A DNA stretch of 18,017 bases. Source: Clostridia bacterium (GTDB lineage Bacteria; Bacillota_A; Clostridia; Christensenellales; Borkfalkiaceae). The notes beneath the pieces were generated by a model. It saw only the letters and a program-made list of their open reading frames with translations, did not search any database and was not told the origin of the DNA. Positions 13,876-18,017 of this stretch are shown here, piece after piece. Positions within the stretch are counted from its first letter, which is position 1. Every line of letters begins with the position of its first letter. The position numbers and the translations under genes are program-made. The stretch spans positions 1 through 18,017 of the forward strand of contig JAFVQP010000001.1 of the NCBI GenBank assembly GCA_017504735.1. Reading direction: 5' to 3'.

Positions 13876-15378
13876 ATGGCATTATTACGTTTTGGTAACG
13901 AATGGACCACGAAACATACGGTAAAGAGTATTTTACTGTTTTTCGTGCATTTTGTCGTTTTAGTTGCAATTATGGCAGGGCTTCTTTTGGGGGCAGAACT
14001 CAATCACATTGCTGAGCACATGCGTCAATTTGGGGCAGAGTATTTATACTCGCTATTTTGCGTTATGTTATTGGTGCTCATTATGTATATGTATTTCTTC
14101 TTCGAGGATAAGCGTATCCTTTCGACGGGGAAAAATATTGCGTTGATTTTTGTGGTGTTGGATTTGTCCTTCATCATTTCTTGGCTGGTTGGCGCATATA
14201 TCGATATCTTTGCCCGCCCGGTGGCGTTGGTTGCCTTGATGATTTGCGTGTTGGTGAATCGCCGTGCGGCGGTGTTTATGAATATCATCAGCGCATTGCT
14301 CGTCTTTGTAGCGGACACCTTCGCAGGCGGACTTTCTGCGGATAGTGCATACTACTCGTCCTTGTTGATTTCTTTCTCGGCAGGTATGCTTGCTATTTTC
14401 TTTGGGGAAAAAGCGAAAACCCGTTTCCGCGTGGTGCTTGTGGGTGTAGCAATCGTTATCCCCATCGAAATCATCATTTTCTTGTTGGAAGTTTCCACCT
14501 TCATCAACAACGTAAACGGTGGTTTGGCGGCATTCCAAGGGATTTTACTGCACATGGGCTACGGCTTGTTTGGCGGTATCACTTCTACGGTGATTTTCCT
14601 GTCAATTTTGCCCATTTTCGAGGTGGCGTTTAACTGCTTGACCGTATATCGCTTACGTGAATTGACCAGCTTGGATGCAAAAATTTTACAACGTTTAAAG
14701 GAAGCGGCGCCTGGTACGTACAACCATTCGATGATGGTTGCGCAGCTTGCGGAAGCGTGCGCTGCTGCAATCGGTGAAAACGTCGATTACGCACGTGCGG
14801 CGGCACTATACCACGACGTTGGTAAATTGCACTATCCCGAACATTACACGGAAAACCAAGGGGAATACAACGTGCATGATGAGTTGACCCCCGAACTTTC
14901 TGCGGACATCATTCGTTCGCACGCAAAGGACGGTCAAAACCTCATCAAGGCGAACCATTTGCCCGATTTCTTGGCGGATATTGCCGTTCAACACCACGGT
15001 ACGTTGCCCATTCGCTATTTCTATGCAAAAGCATTAAAAATGACGGATGGCGAGCTTAACATTGAGGATTTCTCCTACCAAGGACCGAAACCTCAAACCA
15101 AGCTGGCGGCGATTATTATGATTGCGGACGCATCCGAGGCGGCGGTGCGTGCTGTCGATGCACGTAACCCTGAACAAGCGGAAAAGGCAATCCGCTCGGT
15201 AATCGAAGAACGTATGGATATGGAACAATTCTCCGAATGTGACATTACGATGGTAGATTTAACGAAGATCCGTATGGCGCTTGTCAACACCTTGTCGGGT
15301 GTATATCACCACCGTGTGAAATATCCCAGCATCAAATACAAGCACACCGCAAACGGTACGAAAGGTGAAAACGAATGA
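13876..15378 (+). CDS. pgpH: PgpH/YqfF-like membrane HD-domain phosphodiesterase, short form
   Basis: This protein has 500 aa. It opens with a transmembrane helix (about 18-43), a loop of only some 15-20 residues, then about six further membrane segments (57-260), and a cytoplasmic HD domain (about 270-480). HD residues seen are H284 (YNHSMMV), H313-D314 (YHDVGK), a histidine in IRSHAKDG, the pair in VQHHGT and an Asp in MIADASEAA. Family knowledge: PgpH degrades c-di-AMP to pApA. Bacillus YqfF has about 711 aa because a large extracellular 7TMR-HDED domain follows helix 1; that domain is missing here, while the HD enzyme appears intact. It begins 6 bp after phoH and ends in an ATGA overlap with ybeY. 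Confidence 0.88.
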   Translation: MALLRFGNEWTTKHTVKSILLFFVHFVVLVAIMAGLLLGAELNHIAEHMRQFGAEYLYSLFCVMLLVLIMYMYFFFEDKRILSTGKNIALIFVVLDLSFIISWLVGAYIDIFARPVALVALMICVLVNRRAAVFMNIISALLVFVADTFAGGLSADSAYYSSLLISFSAGMLAIFFGEKAKTRFRVVLVGVAIVIPIEIIIFLLEVSTFINNVNGGLAAFQGILLHMGYGLFGGITSTVIFLSILPIFEVAFNCLTVYRLRELTSLDAKILQRLKEAAPGTYNHSMMVAQLAEACAAAIGENVDYARAAALYHDVGKLHYPEHYTENQGEYNVHDELTPELSADIIRSHAKDGQNLIKANHLPDFLADIAVQHHGTLPIRYFYAKALKMTDGELNIEDFSYQGPKPQTKLAAIIMIADASEAAVRAVDARNPEQAEKAIRSVIEERMDMEQFSECDITMVDLTKIRMALVNTLSGVYHHRVKYPSIKYKHTANGTKGENE

Positions 15379-15857
15379 GGGAATTTGTAATTCTTTGTGA
15401 GGGGGAAGAATTCCCCGAAGAAAACGTGCGCGCGCTTGAAAACGCAATGCAGGGCTTTGTACAGACGGACATTCCGCTTTGTGTAGAATTCATCTTCGTG
15501 GACGGTGAGGAAATCCGCCGTTTAAACCGTGAAATGCGTGACACGGACAAGGTGACGGACGTGCTTAGTTTTCCTGCCTTGGACGGTATCAAAGGACAAG
15601 CCATCGCAGGGGAAGATTATCCCTACGAAATCGATGAAGACGGCAACCTCATGATCGGTTCTATCGTGGTATGCTGTGATAGGGCGAAAGAGCAGGCGGA
15701 GGAGTACGGCCATTCGTACAACCGAGAGCTGCACTACCTGTTGGTACATGGGATTATGCATTGTCTTGGCTACGACCATATGACGGACGAAGAAAAGGCG
15801 GAAATGCGTGAGAAAGAGGAGTATATCCTTCAAAAACTGCAAATTACGCGTGCGTGA
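15375..15857 (+). CDS. ybeY: YbeY endoribonuclease, 16S rRNA maturation factor
   Basis: The 160-aa protein carries the hallmark zinc site H-G-x-x-H-x-x-G-Y-D-H, with H125, H129 and H135. The upstream block RRLNREMRDTDKVTDVLSFP is also diagnostic. Family knowledge: YbeY is a metal-dependent RNase for rRNA maturation and ribosome quality control. It contains a small acidic insert around residues 75-90. The start overlaps the pgpH stop by ATGA, with AGGTG just upstream. In Bacillus dgkA and cdd lie between ybeY and era; here era follows directly. Confidence 0.95.
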   Translation: MREFVILCEGEEFPEENVRALENAMQGFVQTDIPLCVEFIFVDGEEIRRLNREMRDTDKVTDVLSFPALDGIKGQAIAGEDYPYEIDEDGNLMIGSIVVCCDRAKEQAEEYGHSYNRELHYLLVHGIMHCLGYDHMTDEEKAEMREKEEYILQKLQITRA

Positions 15858-15901
15858 TTTGTGTCAATTTACAAGGAAAGCAAAGGAGTTTTGAAAACAT
15901 A

Positions 15902-16792
15902 ATGAGAAGTGGATACGTAGCGGTAATCGGTAGAGCAAACGCAGGGAAGAGTACGCTTATCAACGTAATGGTTGGGGAGAAAGTGTCGATTGTTTCCCCC
16001 AAGCCCCAAACGACGCGCGATAGAATTTTAGGGGTATTGACGGAAGAGGATTATCAAATCGTTTTCGTGGATACGCCTGGTATTTACAAGGCACGCAATG
16101 CATTGACGGATATGATGATGCGTACAACGGATATGAGTGCGAAATCGGTGGATTATATCCTGTTCGTGTTGGACGGACACGAAGGGGTGACTGAGGAGGA
16201 TTTTGACCTTATTAGAAAGTACAAAGCCCTCAACATCCCGATGGCGGTTGCCTATACGAAAATTGACATCATGCCCAAGGAAAACATTCCTTTGGATATG
16301 GCAAAATTCGCGGATGCGGATTTGGATTTAGACGTGTTCCCCGTATCGGCGCGAAAAGGGAAAAACGTGAAACAGTTAAAGGAATTCCTTGTAGAGCATA
16401 TGCCCGAAGGGGAAAAGGTATTTACCGAAGATATCGTGTCGGATAAGAGTGAAAAGTTCATGATTTCCGAAATTATGCGTGAGAAAATTTTGCTCAAGTT
16501 CGACAAGGAAATCCCTCACGGCATCGCCATCGTAATCAACACCTTTGAATTGCAGGACAACGGTGTGTACGATATCAATCTTGACATCGTATGCGAACGT
16601 GCAAACCACAAGGCAATTTTAATCGGCAAGCAGGGTAAAGCCATCAAAGAAGTATCCTCGTTTGCCCGTCAAGATATGGAAAAATTCTTAGGTGCAAAGG
16701 TATTCTTGACGACCTACGTGAAGGTGAAAGAGGATTGGCGGGATAAGATGAATCTACTTAAAGAGTACGGCTACGAAGACTACAAGGAATAA
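15902..16792 (+). CDS. era: GTPase Era
   Basis: Era is a 30S assembly GTPase with a C-terminal KH domain. ATG 15902 gives 296 aa and the family N-terminus (MRSGYVAVIGR); AGGAG lies 13 nt upstream, rather far. An in-frame GTG at 15854 would add 16 unrelated residues. G1 is GRANAGKST (10-18), where most Era proteins have GRPNVGKST. G3 is DTPG (57-60). G4 is TKID (119-122) instead of the usual NKID. The KH region has IGKQGKAIKEV and ends with YVKVKEDWRD, typical of Era. It closes the phoH-pgpH-ybeY-era unit, 44 bp after ybeY. Confidence 0.94.
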   Translation: MRSGYVAVIGRANAGKSTLINVMVGEKVSIVSPKPQTTRDRILGVLTEEDYQIVFVDTPGIYKARNALTDMMMRTTDMSAKSVDYILFVLDGHEGVTEEDFDLIRKYKALNIPMAVAYTKIDIMPKENIPLDMAKFADADLDLDVFPVSARKGKNVKQLKEFLVEHMPEGEKVFTEDIVSDKSEKFMISEIMREKILLKFDKEIPHGIAIVINTFELQDNGVYDINLDIVCERANHKAILIGKQGKAIKEVSSFARQDMEKFLGAKVFLTTYVKVKEDWRDKMNLLKEYGYEDYKE

Positions 16793-16815
16793 ACGCATAT
16801 ATACGTCGCGTTTTT
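16791..16815 (+). terminator. Weak candidate terminator of era
   Basis: AAACGC (16791-16796) pairs with GCGTTT (16808-16813) around an 11-nt loop, and five T occupy 16811-16815. The stem is only 6 bp and overlaps the stop codon, so efficiency is doubtful. A second small hairpin, CGTAC-TTCTT-GTACG, lies near 16833-16847. Confidence 0.35.
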
Positions 16816-16892
16816 GCGTTGTCGTTCGGTTACGTACTTCTTGTACGCGCCCTCACTTCGCCTTAAACCGCTTGCATCTATGCACTTACGAT

Positions 16893-16965
16893 GGGGTGAA
16901 GTTGCGCTTTCAGCGCAGTGAAGTTTTTTACCATATGTAAAAAGTTGTGGCTGGGATTATAAAAT
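16893..16965. repeat. Half copy of the GTGAAGTT hairpin array
   Basis: GTGAAGTT at 16896-16903 and 16918-16925 flank the hairpin TGCGCT-TTC-AGCGCA. A hairpin TTTTTAC-CATAT-GTAAAAA (16925-16943) and the core word AAGTTGTGGCT (16942-16952), then ATTATAAAATA, follow. Segment 16896-16925 matches the reverse complement of 11549-11578 at 29 of 30 positions, and the core word is an exact 11-nt match to the reverse complement of 11526-11536. The mirrored second half is absent. Confidence 0.8.
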
Positions 16966-16972
16966 ACCCCCA

Positions 16973-17102
16973 TTTGTCATACCGCTCAGCTTGCGATTCG
17001 GTATGCTTGTCATACCGAGCGAAGGTGTAAGCCGTAGTCGAGCGTATCTCAATTGGATACGCTCCATTCCATTCGCTTCGCTCATTCCAGTCGGTATGAC
17101 AA
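16973..17102. repeat. TGTCATACCG inverted-repeat element (MITE-like)
   Basis: TTGTCATACCG (17007-17017) is inverted exactly as CGGTATGACAA (17092-17102). Inside, GAGCGAAG (17017-17024) is mirrored by CTTCGCTC (17076-17083), and GAGCGTATC (17040-17048) by GATACGCTC (17056-17064). A further TTGTCATACCG starts at 16974 and makes its own hairpin with CGGTATG at 16999-17005. There is no open frame, which suits a non-autonomous element or a REP-like repeat. Confidence 0.7.
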
Positions 17103-17142
17103 TAAAGACAAAGTAAAAAAATGATAAAGGAGAAAAATACAT

Positions 17143-18017
17143 ATGAGGAAGATAAAGAAACTTCTTTTGGTGGTTTTGGGTGTCCTGACGATCGTGTCAG
17201 GGGCTTTTGGTATGATGTCTTGTAAAAATAAGGATAAGGATACGAACACAGCGGAAAACGAAATCCGCGAGGTGTATAATTTATATGTAGAAGATGCGGA
17301 ATCGCAAGGGAAAACCCCTCTCACCTACGAAATGTGGTTGCTTGGTATCCGTGGTGAAAAGGGTGATAAAGGCAGAGACGGTTTGACGCCGTATATCGGT
17401 GAAAACGGCAATTGGTGGCTTGGTGATACCGACCTTGGCGTAAACGCAAGCGGTGAAAAAGGCGATAAAGGCGAAAAAGGCGATAAAGGCGACCAGGGTG
17501 AAACTGGTCCTCAAGGGGAGCAGGGTATCCAAGGGGAACAGGGCATTCAGGGTGAGCAAGGGATACAAGGTATTCAAGGCGAGCAAGGGGAAGCAGGTAA
17601 ATCCGCTTATCAAATTTGGCTGGATAACGGTTATACGGGTACGGAAGCAGACTTCCTTGCATGGTTGCAGGGGGGCAGTTCTGCGGAATATGGAGAAAAT
17701 CTTCGTTTCCAAAAAATTTCAGGGAAAGAGGCATATCGCGTTATGGGTATGGGTACGGTATCTTCGTTGGATGTTGTTATCCCTGCCACCTATCGCGGCT
17801 TGCCCGTTACGGAAATCGGTGCATATGCCTTTGAAAACGAAACATATATAAAAAGTGTGGAAATTCCTGACAGTGTGACTTCGATTGGTGACTATGCGTT
17901 CTATTATTGCGATAGCTTGACGAGTGTGGCAATTCCTGACGGCGTGACGACGATTGGTGAACAGGCGTTCACTGGTTGCGATAGTTTGAGAAGCGTGGTA
18001 ATCGGAGACAGCGTGAC
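17143..18017 (+). CDS. Surface lipoprotein with collagen-like and BspA-type leucine-rich repeats (3' end outside window)
   Basis: 291 codons are visible and no stop is reached. ATG 17143 has AAAGGAG 10 nt upstream. The signal peptide ends in M-M-S-C (lipidated C27). Residues 68-80 are four Gly-X-Y triplets, and 104-154 are seventeen uninterrupted triplets, first GEK/GDK then GEQ/GIQ. Between and after them are two modules known from many Firmicutes surface and phage proteins: TPYIGENGNWWLGDTD (83-97) and AYQIWLDNGYTGTEADFLAWL (155-175, one type of W-L-x-x-L-x-G spacer). From about 209 onward come LRR_5/BspA-type repeats of about 23 residues with the pattern I-P-x-x-V-T-x-I-G-x-x-A-F-x-x-C-x-x-L. 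It is probably a cell-surface adhesion or interaction protein. No promoter is clear in the 40 bp between the repeat element and the start. Confidence 0.88.
   Translation, partial: MRKIKKLLLVVLGVLTIVSGAFGMMSCKNKDKDTNTAENEIREVYNLYVEDAESQGKTPLTYEMWLLGIRGEKGDKGRDGLTPYIGENGNWWLGDTDLGVNASGEKGDKGEKGDKGDQGETGPQGEQGIQGEQGIQGEQGIQGIQGEQGEAGKSAYQIWLDNGYTGTEADFLAWLQGGSSAEYGENLRFQKISGKEAYRVMGMGTVSSLDVVIPATYRGLPVTEIGAYAFENETYIKSVEIPDSVTSIGDYAFYYCDSLTSVAIPDGVTTIGEQAFTGCDSLRSVVIGDSV

Noticed and set aside
15854..15901. Era starting at GTG 15854
   Set aside because: Would add 16 residues unlike Era and lie in the ybeY stop; ATG 15902 restores the family N-terminus with AGGAG upstream.
17453..17851. Lysine-rich 132-aa frame inside the collagen/LRR gene
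   Set aside because: It is the +1 reading of the Gly-X-Y triplet DNA; the lipoprotein frame has signal peptide, lipobox and domain matches.

Overview
The window looks like a chromosomal segment of an uncultured spore-forming Clostridia (Bacillota), low-to-mid G+C. The evidence is the gene set and order: a yqfC-yqfD-phoH-pgpH-ybeY-era block, a veg / SPOCS-LysM / ispE neighbourhood, a CLC transporter with a C-terminal TrkA-C domain, and purine-rich Shine-Dalgarno sites. The genus cannot be resolved from sequence alone. No prophage, transposase, CRISPR array or antibiotic-resistance determinant is visible.

Layout. (1) 1-815: the 5' end of mnmA runs leftwards off the window, divergent from a tRNA-Arg(CCG). 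The tRNA is followed by a very strong hairpin, a multi-hairpin stretch and a textbook terminator, then an AT-rich gap. (2) 815-2140: a monocistronic secreted M28-type zinc peptidase lipoprotein with its own promoter and terminator. (3) 2191-5138: veg (leftward), a SPOCS/DUF3794-LysM protein and ispE, the last followed closely by a TPR-like two-pass membrane protein (5158-6129). (4) 6201-11397: an operon of two half-transporter ABC exporters forming a typical heterodimer (one degenerate and one canonical ATP site) plus a CLC anion transporter. It is driven by an extended -10 promoter so close to the start codon that the mRNA should be leaderless. (5) 11393-11618: a striking modular inverted array built from an 8-bp word (GTGAAGTT / AACTTCAC) alternating with small hairpins. 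(6) 11641-16792: the sporulation pair yqfC-yqfD, then phoH, a shortened pgpH, ybeY and era, mostly coupled by ATGA overlaps, with a consensus-like promoter buried inside yqfD. (7) 16793-17142: a gene-free patch holding half of the same modular array and a second, unrelated inverted-repeat element. (8) 17143-end: a surface lipoprotein with collagen-like Gly-X-Y repeats and BspA-type leucine-rich repeats, cut by the window end.

How it works together. The core is housekeeping RNA and ribosome biology (mnmA, tRNA-Arg, ybeY, era, phoH), isoprenoid precursor synthesis (ispE), probable c-di-AMP turnover (pgpH) and sporulation (SPOCS-LysM, yqfC, yqfD). The accessory part is envelope-directed: the peptidase lipoprotein, the ABC pair, the CLC transporter and the collagen/LRR lipoprotein. 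The most unusual material is non-coding: the GTGAAGTT hairpin arrays, which recur in two intergenic regions with the same words but exchanged hairpins, and a strand-biased GGGGGCAG word.
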